Positions 1 to 7,907 of a stretch of 64,000 bases of DNA are shown in pieces. The position numbers and the translations under genes were made by a program. The notes under the pieces were generated by a model, which was not told the origin of the DNA, made no database searches, and was given only the letters and a program-made list of their open reading frames with translations. The DNA comes from Jaenimonas drosophilae (lineage: Eukaryota; Euglenozoa; Kinetoplastea; Trypanosomatida; Trypanosomatidae), in contig JASAON010001585.1 of NCBI GenBank assembly GCA_030849065.1, forward strand, positions 1-64,000, given 5' to 3'. How positions within the stretch are numbered: the first letter of the stretch is position 1; every line of letters starts with the position of its first letter.

Positions 1-120
1 GAGATGGGCAGCCCACGTGAGTTGGTGCAGCAGCGGCAGTCCGTCTTCCGTGGTATGGTGGAGTCTCTCGGTGATGCGGGCATGGCTGAGTTTATGGAGC
101 TTGTTGAAACTTCCGTATAA
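1..120 (+). CDS. ABCC-family (MRP-like) ABC transporter, C-terminal end only
   Basis: The frame is open from base 1 and ends at TAA 118-120, leaving 39 residues. The text (SPRELVQQRQSVFRGMVESL, then GDAGMAEFMEL) matches the tail that follows the second nucleotide-binding domain in MRP/ABCC pumps, where a 'SP.EL....G.F..MV' helix is typical. In Leishmania the MRPA (PGPA) thiol-conjugate pump lies upstream of PTR1 in the H locus, and the same neighbour is seen here. ABCC pumps export glutathione or trypanothione conjugates across intracellular or plasma membranes. The catalytic parts are outside the window, so the assignment rests on the tail plus synteny. Confidence 0.6.
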   Translation, partial: EMGSPRELVQQRQSVFRGMVESLGDAGMAEFMELVETSV

Positions 121-282
121 ACGGTCATAAAGAAGATGTTGTTTTGAGGTGATGTTGTGGCGTGATGAGATTGTTGAGTGAGTGAAGGAAAAGACGGCTA
201 ATGCTGTTCGTGTATGTTCTTCTCTGTTGGTGCTTTGATTGCCTGTTAGACCGGTGTTGTAGTTGCCAAAAAGTAGGTCGCA

Positions 283-1101
283 ATGCCTCCATCCACCGCC
301 CCGGTGATGTTAATCACAGGTGCGGCAAAACGCATTGGGCGTAGCATTGCTCAGTGTGCTCACCGCGATGGGTACTCCGTCTGCGTTCACTATCATCTCT
401 CCAAGACCGAGGCGGAGTCAGTGGTGGCAGAACTTAACGCACAACGACCAGGCAGTGCGACGGCTATCGCTGCCAATCTTGGAACTCAAGACGCAGGCCA
501 AAGCCTCAGCAAAACCTGTGAAGGCTTGATTGATGCCTGTTTCACCACTTTTGGACGTTGTGATGTGCTCGTCAATAGTGCCTCCGCCTATTTCCCTACT
601 CCTCTCTTGGTGGAGGATGGCAGTGATGGTGAGACGGCAGGTGATGTGCCGCATGTGGTCGAGACCAATGCCCTGGCGCCATTCTATCTCACCCGTGCCT
701 TTGCGCGACGCGTGAAGGACGGTTGTGGCAAGAGCGACCAAGCTCCGCCATCATGTTGCGTTGTCAATCTCTGCGACTCCATGACCCAGATTCCCTTTGT
801 TGGCTTCTCCCTCTACACGATGGCCAAAGCTGCACTGGAGGGGCTCACACGGGCAACGGCAGTGGAGCTCGCGCCGGCGGGGATTCGTGTGAATGGTGTG
901 GCCCCAGGCCTCTCTTGTTTGCCACCAGCGATGTCCGCGGAGGACCAAGCGGCACATCGGTTGAAGGTGCCTCTGGGGAAACGAGAGTCCACTCCTGAGG
1001 AGATCGCGGAGGCGGTGCTCTTCTTGGCCTCAGAAAAGGCAGCCTACGTTACCGGAACTATTCTTAACGTGGATGGTGGCTGGAGCCTCAAGCGATCCTG
1101 A
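283..1101 (+). CDS. PTR1: Pteridine reductase 1 (short-chain dehydrogenase)
   Basis: A 272-residue short-chain dehydrogenase of the kinetoplastid PTR1 type. PTR1 uses NADPH to reduce biopterin and folate to the tetrahydro forms and lets cells bypass antifolate block of DHFR. Visible motifs: TGAAKRIG at residues 12-19 including the PTR1-type Arg17, HYHLS at 36-40 (NADP preference), NSAS at 98-101, and the catalytic set Asp165, Tyr178 and Lys182 (YTMAK), followed by the conserved RVNGVAPG. Length is close to the Leishmania enzyme (about 288). The ATG at 283 is the natural start because the cofactor motif begins 11 residues later. It lies 162 bases after the ABCC stop, the H-locus order. Confidence 0.92.
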   Translation: MPPSTAPVMLITGAAKRIGRSIAQCAHRDGYSVCVHYHLSKTEAESVVAELNAQRPGSATAIAANLGTQDAGQSLSKTCEGLIDACFTTFGRCDVLVNSASAYFPTPLLVEDGSDGETAGDVPHVVETNALAPFYLTRAFARRVKDGCGKSDQAPPSCCVVNLCDSMTQIPFVGFSLYTMAKAALEGLTRATAVELAPAGIRVNGVAPGLSCLPPAMSAEDQAAHRLKVPLGKRESTPEEIAEAVLFLASEKAAYVTGTILNVDGGWSLKRS

Positions 1102-1401
1102 CGGAGTTGAGCTCTGCATGTCTTTGTATTCAGTCCAAATTCATGGAAATACAGCCGCCACACCCCTCACCTCGTCTTCCGTGAAGTGGTGATTCGTACC
1201 CTAAGGCACTCCGCTTCACTTAGCTTCACAACGGTGGCTTAACAGCCAGTTTATACGCGGCTACACTCACGTGTTGTTCTCCAGCGATGTGTGTCATTGC
1301 TGTGTTGTGATGGTTTTCATTCACTCATGGTTCTTCCACTCATCTAATTTGTTTGTTCTAAGGTGTGTTGTATCTTCGTATACACTTGAAGAGGATTGCT
1401 C
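1102..1401 (+). other. Intergenic region between PTR1 and RING gene
   Basis: About 300 bases without a credible gene. It holds the PTR1 3' UTR and, from about 1300, pyrimidine-rich sequence with AG dinucleotides suited to spliced-leader addition ahead of the ATG at 1402. No hairpin or repeat stands out. Confidence 0.5.
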
Positions 1402-4400
1402 ATGCCGGCAATGCGGCGTACCTCCCGTCCAGCCCCGGCGACACGCGAGCCGCCATCGCAGGTGAAGCCGACCATCACCCCTCGGCCAGCCCCGAATCGC
1501 GCGCGCCGTGAGCTGGCTGCTCTGCAGGCGATGGAGCTCTATCCCATTTGCCCAGCACCCTCTCCATCTACTTCCCCCTCGCCAAGCCTCGTTCAGAAGA
1601 CCAGCGTCCTGTACTCCACCGACAACGAACGTGTGTCCTTCGCCCCGTCCTCGATGATGCCCTCGGCTGCGTCTCCGCCCCCACCACCTCCCGCACGTGC
1701 CGCCCCCTGCGCAGAGCTTCACTCCGCCACGCTGCCCCCACTCCGCTCCGCCACCGCACATCACCAAACAGCCGAGCGTTTGGCCTACGTTCTCAGTCTT
1801 CGATTGAAGGAACTCGTCAACCAAAAATTGTCGCGTCGACGTGCCGAGTACGCCATCGCCCACACCATGGATGCCTACCCGCTGCCAGACCTCCTTCAAG
1901 GGGAGGGGGTAGCCAGCACACCACCACCCCCGACGGAGGTGGAGAGCATAGAAGAGGCTGAGCTGCCGCCGATACCGCCGCTCAATCTTGTCAATGCTGG
2001 CGCCTTCTCATCGGAGCTCACCCCGACGGCCGCCGCTACGTCGAGTCGTCCGGTGGAGGAAAGCAATCTGGAGGATGGCATCCGTGGGGCATTCTTTGGA
2101 CCAGACTTCCTTCGCCCCGATGAGGGTCCGAGTCCGCTCTCGTGGAACCCAGAAAACCGCAACAAGCTTGAGCGACTGCTGGGCAAGATCAACCGCCACG
2201 AAGCCAGCGTCGCGCAAAGCCACACCGAAGCCGGCAATCGTGCCGACCTCATCCGCATCATCAAACTTCGGCCGCAGCCCAATCACAACCGCGGTCTCTT
2301 TGCTGGCATGGTTGATCGCTACACCACGCGCAGTGGACTCTGGATCACCGGGAGGAAGGCGGACGATGGCGACCGCATCCGCCCCATTGCGTGGAGGCTT
2401 CTTCAGCAGAAGCAGGACGATGAAGGAACGCCGGCGGCATATCGCGTGGTGCCCGCAGCACCACCGCTCTCCTCTGCAGCGGTGAGCGCACATCCTGATC
2501 CATCCACCGCCACTCACACCACTGTTCCATCCACCACCACGAGTGAGCCTCCGCAGGGAGATGTGTGTCGTGGGATTCACTTCGATGAGCGGGCCCTGGC
2601 GCTTGTGGTTCCCCCCACGGCATCACAACAGCAGCCACGCCACCCCGAGTCTCGCAAACTTGTCCGCCATCGACCACGCCATCCGTATCATCATGGGGAT
2701 GATTTTGCTCCTCAAGCACCGCACCAGGTCCTCAAGAGTACGGCAGATGGCGATGGGCTGAACTTCGAGTGGGAGGTGGGGAACCCTGATGATGCCTATC
2801 AGCCCCCACTGCGCAAGTCCTACGCCTTCATTGACAGCCTCGGCAGCAGTTTTAGCAGTATCATGGAGGAGCTGTGCCGTGGTATGGGGAAGAGTCTGGA
2901 AAAGATGCGGGCGGTCCTCACGCCAGAGGAGCGCGCACTCGCACGCAAGCGGTTGTGGGCGAAGCGCAAGATGGACTCACGCGTCATCATCAAAAATGCA
3001 AAACAAAAGTCGTACGCCAAGTTCCAGAGTAACCAGTCCATCCCTATACCAAAGGAACTGCAGGCCTTTCTGCCGTTGGGGGCAACGTACGTGCCGGGAG
3101 TGGGCTTCCGGGATGTGGATGGCCGTACCATTGTGATTCCGAAGCACTTGATGGGCATTTACAAGAAGTACTGCGCTGCACAGGATGCGGCCTTTGAGAA
3201 GGCGGCGAAGCGGAAGGATGTGGAGACGGCACGGGAGTCCGAGCGGCGCAAGGCAGGACGGCTGAACGTCCCGCACGGCGGACGCTACGAGCCCGGTGTG
3301 GGCTTCTTTGATGCGCAGGGCAAGAAGATTGAGCGAGTAGCTGACCTCCTCACCACCATTCCCCCCGCCTTGCGTGGTATTCTCCCTGAGGGAGCGCGCT
3401 ACCTTCCTGGCGTGGGCTTTGTGGATGCCCTTGGCCATCCCATTGTGGTGAAGCCGGAGCACCAAGAGCTCCTCCAGCACTACGCCGATCAGTACTCCGC
3501 CACCTTTGGTGAAGCCGCCCTCACACCGCAGGATCTTGATCACACGGTGACGGAAGAGGAGGTCCGAGCCTTCTATCTCGCCACCCTTGACCGCGGATCG
3601 GCTGAAGGCTTAGACGGGGATTGGGCCCGCGCACAGGATGGTACAGGGGCGGACAGCTTCGCCGACCTCAGCGCGGCCACCATTGACCAACGACACGCTC
3701 TCTCCACCACGGTGCTCTACGATGACAACGGCGTACGCATGGACGGCACCATCGACGCTGCCAAGATGGCTGAGGCACGGCACCGACGTCGTCAGGGCGA
3801 CACGCGTTCGGTTCTGACGGAGCTCGAGGGCCTCGACGATTCCTTCAATGGCGGCTTCACAGACTTCTTCTTCACCGATGACTCCATCCTCAATCACGGT
3901 GACTCGGCCTACCGCCGCATCTCTGGCTCGGAGGGAAACATGATCAGCGTGTGGAAAGACGAGGTCGTGGAGGGCTTCCGCATCAGCAACGAGCTGCTGA
4001 ATCTTAAGTTCCGGTCGGAGGCAAAGGAGGAGTACGGCGCCCTCGTCCAGGAACGCGACGCGCTGCGCAAGGAGCTGGCGTCGCAGCTTACGACCCTGAA
4101 GGACTTTAAGCTGGATATTGTGCGTCTCTCTGGGGTGGTGGAAGGGGTGGACAAGGACCAGTACGCGATTGAGCTCACGAGTGATGCCAGCCACTATGCC
4201 GAAGAGCATGAGCTGAAGATTGTCTTGCAGGCGGAGGAGGTGGACCAGGTGGCACATGGCTTCTTGGATCAATTCAGCAAGGGAAAAACCGCGCAGCGAG
4301 ACGAGGCCTGCCAAGTGAGCGAGGAGGACCTTGGTTTCTCCGATGAGGATGCGCGCCGTGTGGAGGCGCAGATGGAGGAGCTCCTCATGCATGAGCGGGG

Positions 4401-4782
4401 CCTGATGCACGCCATCAAGCTCGCCACCATTGGGGTGGCCAACATCATGAATTTCCACGCTTCCCTGGAACTTGAGTCCACGTGCAAGGAGTGCTTCTTC
4501 ATTTTTGAGCAGCCACGCACACTCTGGCCATGTGGGCACACTTTCTGCCAGCGCTGCCTCACTGGGCTGTACAACAAGAACGACGAGCTCATCTGCGGTG
4601 AGTGCGGCTCCCTCTGCGAGGTGGGCTACACGCCCAACCTCTCCATGGAGCTCGTCTCCAACTACCAGGTTGGTCAGGACACCAATAGAGAGACTGGTGG
4701 CCCACACGGCCACACGATTGAGGCGCTGCTGCGCTCACTTGTGAAGGATCTACTCGCGACGCAGAAGAACTACCACGTCTAG
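1402..4782 (+). CDS. Large C-terminal RING-finger protein with PGVGF repeats
   Basis: A protein of 1126 residues. I start it at ATG 1402; the frame opens slightly earlier but only at a TTG. Residues 1-500 are Pro/Ser/Ala-rich and probably disordered. Around residues 557-695 there are three copies of a motif reading roughly 'G-x-Y-x-PGVGF-x-D-x2-G-x2-I'. Residues about 850-980 are acidic and helical. At the C-terminus a RING/C3HC4-type finger starts at Cys1028 (CKEC), continues through CGHTFCQRC and ends with CGEC, so an E3 ubiquitin ligase role is likely. In Leishmania the terbinafine-resistance gene HTBF sits near this position, but I cannot equate the two. Substrates are unknown. Confidence 0.7.
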   Translation: MPAMRRTSRPAPATREPPSQVKPTITPRPAPNRARRELAALQAMELYPICPAPSPSTSPSPSLVQKTSVLYSTDNERVSFAPSSMMPSAASPPPPPPARAAPCAELHSATLPPLRSATAHHQTAERLAYVLSLRLKELVNQKLSRRRAEYAIAHTMDAYPLPDLLQGEGVASTPPPPTEVESIEEAELPPIPPLNLVNAGAFSSELTPTAAATSSRPVEESNLEDGIRGAFFGPDFLRPDEGPSPLSWNPENRNKLERLLGKINRHEASVAQSHTEAGNRADLIRIIKLRPQPNHNRGLFAGMVDRYTTRSGLWITGRKADDGDRIRPIAWRLLQQKQDDEGTPAAYRVVPAAPPLSSAAVSAHPDPSTATHTTVPSTTTSEPPQGDVCRGIHFDERALALVVPPTASQQQPRHPESRKLVRHRPRHPYHHGDDFAPQAPHQVLKSTADGDGLNFEWEVGNPDDAYQPPLRKSYAFIDSLGSSFSSIMEELCRGMGKSLEKMRAVLTPEERALARKRLWAKRKMDSRVIIKNAKQKSYAKFQSNQSIPIPKELQAFLPLGATYVPGVGFRDVDGRTIVIPKHLMGIYKKYCAAQDAAFEKAAKRKDVETARESERRKAGRLNVPHGGRYEPGVGFFDAQGKKIERVADLLTTIPPALRGILPEGARYLPGVGFVDALGHPIVVKPEHQELLQHYADQYSATFGEAALTPQDLDHTVTEEEVRAFYLATLDRGSAEGLDGDWARAQDGTGADSFADLSAATIDQRHALSTTVLYDDNGVRMDGTIDAAKMAEARHRRRQGDTRSVLTELEGLDDSFNGGFTDFFFTDDSILNHGDSAYRRISGSEGNMISVWKDEVVEGFRISNELLNLKFRSEAKEEYGALVQERDALRKELASQLTTLKDFKLDIVRLSGVVEGVDKDQYAIELTSDASHYAEEHELKIVLQAEEVDQVAHGFLDQFSKGKTAQRDEACQVSEEDLGFSDEDARRVEAQMEELLMHERGLMHAIKLATIGVANIMNFHASLELESTCKECFFIFEQPRTLWPCGHTFCQRCLTGLYNKNDELICGECGSLCEVGYTPNLSMELVSNYQVGQDTNRETGGPHGHTIEALLRSLVKDLLATQKNYHV

Positions 4783-5109
4783 TGGGGCGTTGATGTCTCG
4801 CGTCATGATGACGATGTACCCTAGTTGCCATGACTTGGCTTGGATGCATGCATGCATGCATGGAACACCATTTTTGTGAAGGCGATGATGCTGTAGTGGT
4901 GTTGTGCTTCATCTATGTTTGCTCCCTCAACAAACTTCATCCTCCTCTTGCTCTCTTCATTGTGTTTTCCTGCAGATTCACTGCGTTGTCAGCAGAAGAG
5001 GAGCCTACATACGCCTCTCGCATGACGAATAGATGATTATAGAGCCCAACAGACTAACTGGTGCTTCTTCTGCAGCAATTCATTGGTAGGTGGTGAGTGA
5101 GCCCAAGGG
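4783..5109 (+). other. Intergenic region with GCAT tandem repeat
   Basis: A 327-base gap. It contains a short self-complementary (GCAT)n run at about 4844-4862 and a pyrimidine-rich stretch with a TGCAG acceptor at about 4970-4976, followed by further AGs. A 68-codon open frame here has no recognisable features and is not called. Confidence 0.5.
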
Positions 5110-6015
5110 ATGCGTCTCAAGGCGATGATCGAGGACTGCAAAGCCCTCCACAGTCTTCTCCATGTGTGCCGCAGTATCCAGCGCTGCTGCCTCATTGGCT
5201 TTCAGGCCTCACGCATGCGCTTCTTCACGAGCACGGAGGTGTCTGAGGGGATTCAGGTGTGGATTAGCACCAGCACGTCGCACATTTTTAGTGATTTTCG
5301 TTGTGAGTCGAGCTACGCCGAGAATGGCATCACCTGTGATGTACTGGACCCGCAGCAGTTCTACCACATCATCAAGCAGGTGGATGGGAGAGACCGTCAG
5401 CGGTCGCAGTACCCGCCCATGATTCGCCTGGTGAGTGTGAGGGGCCATCCAATGCTGCGCATCTCGGTGCAGGAAGGCGAGGGCCAGCCGGATGTCAGCT
5501 ACGATGTCCCTATCCGCATCCTGAGTGCGGAGGAGATGTTGAGCATCTCCAGTCCAACGATGGAGGAGCACTACCTACGTGTGCTCCTCCCATCTCTCCT
5601 CGAGCTCAGTACCTTCGTGGAAAAGCTCAACGGCACGGCATGTGAATGCGTGTCCTTTGAGGCGCGCGTGGCTGCTCCGTTGATGCACGGCGAGGGCCCA
5701 CGCACGGCATCGCTACGAATTGAGGCTCGTCATTATCTCGCCGCCTTCACACTGACCTACGATAGCCTAGCGCTGGTGCCTCGGCAGAAGACCTCAGATG
5801 GGGCTGACGATGAGGATGAGGATGATGGCCTCACGCTCTCCACGGTGACGGTGGAGGTGAAGAAGGTGGCTCGCTTTCTGGCAGCAGTGAAGGACCTCGC
5901 CAACACTGGAGTACATGCCTTTCTGGTGGATGGGGTGGCATTGGTACTGACCATCGCTGGCTCCGGAAACACCAATGTTGTGGCCTACATCCCAGCCAAA
6001 AACGTGTTGAGCTAA
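5110..6015 (+). CDS. HUS1: HUS1-like subunit of the 9-1-1 DNA-damage clamp
   Basis: A 301-residue protein that aligns by eye with eukaryotic HUS1 over its length: an N-terminal 'M-x-[FL]-[RK]-A-x-I-x-D' strand, the 'F-x(3)-[YF]-x-[ENA]-x-EN-x-I' segment (CESSYAENGITCDV), 'H-x-M-L-x-[IV]-S-V' and 'YDVPIRIL', and a C-terminal IPAKNVLS strand resembling the HUS1 'FIPALS' end. HUS1 pairs with RAD1 and RAD9 to form a PCNA-like ring loaded at damaged DNA, signalling to ATR. Leishmania HUS1 maps to the equivalent place on chromosome 23 as I recall. There is an acidic insertion (DEDEDD) near residues 235-240. The ATG at 5110 places the first strand correctly. Confidence 0.82.
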   Translation: MRLKAMIEDCKALHSLLHVCRSIQRCCLIGFQASRMRFFTSTEVSEGIQVWISTSTSHIFSDFRCESSYAENGITCDVLDPQQFYHIIKQVDGRDRQRSQYPPMIRLVSVRGHPMLRISVQEGEGQPDVSYDVPIRILSAEEMLSISSPTMEEHYLRVLLPSLLELSTFVEKLNGTACECVSFEARVAAPLMHGEGPRTASLRIEARHYLAAFTLTYDSLALVPRQKTSDGADDEDEDDGLTLSTVTVEVKKVARFLAAVKDLANTGVHAFLVDGVALVLTIAGSGNTNVVAYIPAKNVLS

Positions 6016-6162
6016 GTGCGCGTACTCCACGTCCATTGTACGTCGTGGCTGCTCACGGATGAGAAGGGTGACTCTCCGACTCATCTCCACAGAAATTTTC
6101 ATGTTGTGTGTTGGCGAAGATTGATGGATGCTCTCTGACACATGGACTGTCCTACACCATCG

Positions 6163-6219
6163 CACACACACACTCTCTCTCTCTCTTCTCACTTCTTCTT
6201 CATGTATCGTTCTTTTCAG
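6163..6219 (+). promoter_or_regulatory. Likely spliced-leader acceptor for TrpRS gene
   Basis: CA and CT repeats run into a long pyrimidine tract ending in TTCTTTTCAG at 6210-6219. The first AG after the tract is 6218-6219, which would give a 55-base 5' UTR before ATG 6275. This is the standard layout of a kinetoplastid trans-splice site; no mapping data are available here. Confidence 0.6.
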
Positions 6220-6274
6220 TCCTAGATCCTCCTTGCACAGCACATCTGCTGCTGCTCTTTGCGACGGTGTGTAG

Positions 6275-7591
6275 ATGCGCCGACTACTCTGCTCTCACGT
6301 ACGCTGTCTTGCCACCCAACGATGGGTAAGCTCCACAGCGGCGGAGGGGGACGACGTCATCACGCCGTGGGAGGTCACCGCCAAGGGCCCCAAGGGCATC
6401 AACTACGACCGTGTGCTCGAGACCTTCAAGGCAGAACGCGTGGATGAGGACGTGATGGGGCGGCTCACACGGCTCGCTGCCCAACGCCACGTGAAGGGGC
6501 AGGGCACCACGACCTCCAGCGTGGGAGAACACCTGTTTCGTCGGTCCATCGCCTTCAGCCACAGAGACTTTGGCACCGCGCTATCGGAGATTGAGGCCTG
6601 CGTCGCGCAGGGACTTCCTCCACGTGCGTACCTTTACACCGGTCGTGGACCGAGTGCGGGGAGCATGCACCTTGGCCACGCAATTCCTTTCCTCCTCACC
6701 AAGTACCTCCAGGATGCCTTGGGTCTCCCCCTCGTCATTCAGCTCACCGACGATGAAAAGTACCTCTTCCGTGGGGTTGAGTTTGATGGGGCAGAGGCGG
6801 AGGAGCGCATCATGAGCAACATCAAGGACATCCTGGCCTTTGGCTTTGACCCCGCGCGAACCTTTGTCTTCCGCAACACGGAATTCATGGGCAGCATGTA
6901 CCGCACCATTCTCCCGCTCCAACGCTCACTCACCATCAACGCCGTGCGGCACACACTTGGCATTCAGGACAGCGACAACATTGGCCGCCTCGCCTTTCCC
7001 GCCATCCAGGCAGCCCCATGCTTCCCCAGCTGCTTTGAGGGCATCCTCCCCGAAGCGTCACAGAAACGCCAACAACAACAGAAGCCGTGGAGGTGCATCG
7101 TTCCATGCGCCATTGACCAAGACCCCTTCTTCGTTCTCACGCGCAGCATCGCACCACGCCTCAAGTTGTTGCCGCCTGCGGTGCTACACACCAAATTCCT
7201 TCCCGCCTTGAAGGGTCCGACCCACAAGATGAGCAGCAGCGCGGAGGGGAACGGGGTTATATCGCTCCAAGACGGCGACGAGGCCGTGGCCAAGAAGCTG
7301 CGCAAGGCCTTTTCTGGAGGTCGGGCTAGGCTTGACGAGATGCAGGCGATGGGTGCGGACCTGGATGTGGATGTGGCTTTTCAGTTCATCCGCTTTCTGT
7401 GCCCGGATGAGCAATTCTTTGCGCAAGTGTCTGCGGACTACGGCTGTGGTGCCATGAATAGTGGGGAGGTGAAGAAGCTTGCTGCCGAGGTGGTGGTACG
7501 TGATGTGCTTCGCGATTGGAGGTCACGACGGGCGGCACTGACGGATGAAGACGTGGCGGCCTTTACCAGAACCCGCCCAATTGCGGAGTAG
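6275..7591 (+). CDS. TrpRS2: Tryptophanyl-tRNA synthetase, probable mitochondrial isoform
   Basis: A 438-residue class I aminoacyl-tRNA synthetase of the eukaryotic/archaeal TrpRS type. HIGH-type motif MHLGH is at residues 131-135 and KMSSS at 318-322; the DDEKYLFRG and CAIDQDPFF segments are typical of TrpRS. The first 23 residues (MRRLLCSHVRCLATQRWVSS) are Arg-rich without acidic residues, like a mitochondrial presequence. Trypanosomes have two TrpRS enzymes; the mitochondrial one charges the C-to-U edited tRNA-Trp that reads UGA in the mitochondrion. The gene at this syntenic position in T. brucei chromosome 8 is, from memory, that mitochondrial isoform. The isoform call is inference from presequence plus synteny; the enzyme class is clear. 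Confidence 0.88.
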   Translation: MRRLLCSHVRCLATQRWVSSTAAEGDDVITPWEVTAKGPKGINYDRVLETFKAERVDEDVMGRLTRLAAQRHVKGQGTTTSSVGEHLFRRSIAFSHRDFGTALSEIEACVAQGLPPRAYLYTGRGPSAGSMHLGHAIPFLLTKYLQDALGLPLVIQLTDDEKYLFRGVEFDGAEAEERIMSNIKDILAFGFDPARTFVFRNTEFMGSMYRTILPLQRSLTINAVRHTLGIQDSDNIGRLAFPAIQAAPCFPSCFEGILPEASQKRQQQQKPWRCIVPCAIDQDPFFVLTRSIAPRLKLLPPAVLHTKFLPALKGPTHKMSSSAEGNGVISLQDGDEAVAKKLRKAFSGGRARLDEMQAMGADLDVDVAFQFIRFLCPDEQFFAQVSADYGCGAMNSGEVKKLAAEVVVRDVLRDWRSRRAALTDEDVAAFTRTRPIAE

Positions 7592-7907
7592 CCTGCACCG
7601 CCCTCTCTCACAGAGATCATGATGGTGGCCCGACTGGGCATTGCGTGGATAACGAGTGTGGCGTGAGCTCATCTATCTTCATGATGTGCGAGCGTGACGG
7701 TATCTCTGCCCGGAAAGACTCCCCCTTCTCTTGTCTCTTCCAATCCTCTACCCCAACCCTAGCCTACGTGTGTGGTACGCCAATCAAGTCACCCTCACGC
7801 GCACACACACACACACACATAAGCTTGTACTTCCTTATACACCACTTCATCCCAGCACACGTACCCCCGCCCGGCGCACGAGGGTGGTGGTTGGTGGTGA
7901 GCCACAC
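7592..7907 (+). other. Intergenic region with CA repeat before Trl1-like gene
   Basis: A 316-base gap. It holds a pyrimidine run (about 7718-7760, ending CCCTAG) suited to trans-splicing and a (CA)n run at about 7801-7818. The downstream reading frame is open through this stretch without an ATG and would encode His-Thr repeats, which I treat as 5' UTR. Confidence 0.5.

Noticed and set aside
3610..4713. 367-codon minus-strand open frame
   Set aside because: It is the antisense shadow of the RING gene; its sequence has no motif and the + strand frame carries clear domains.
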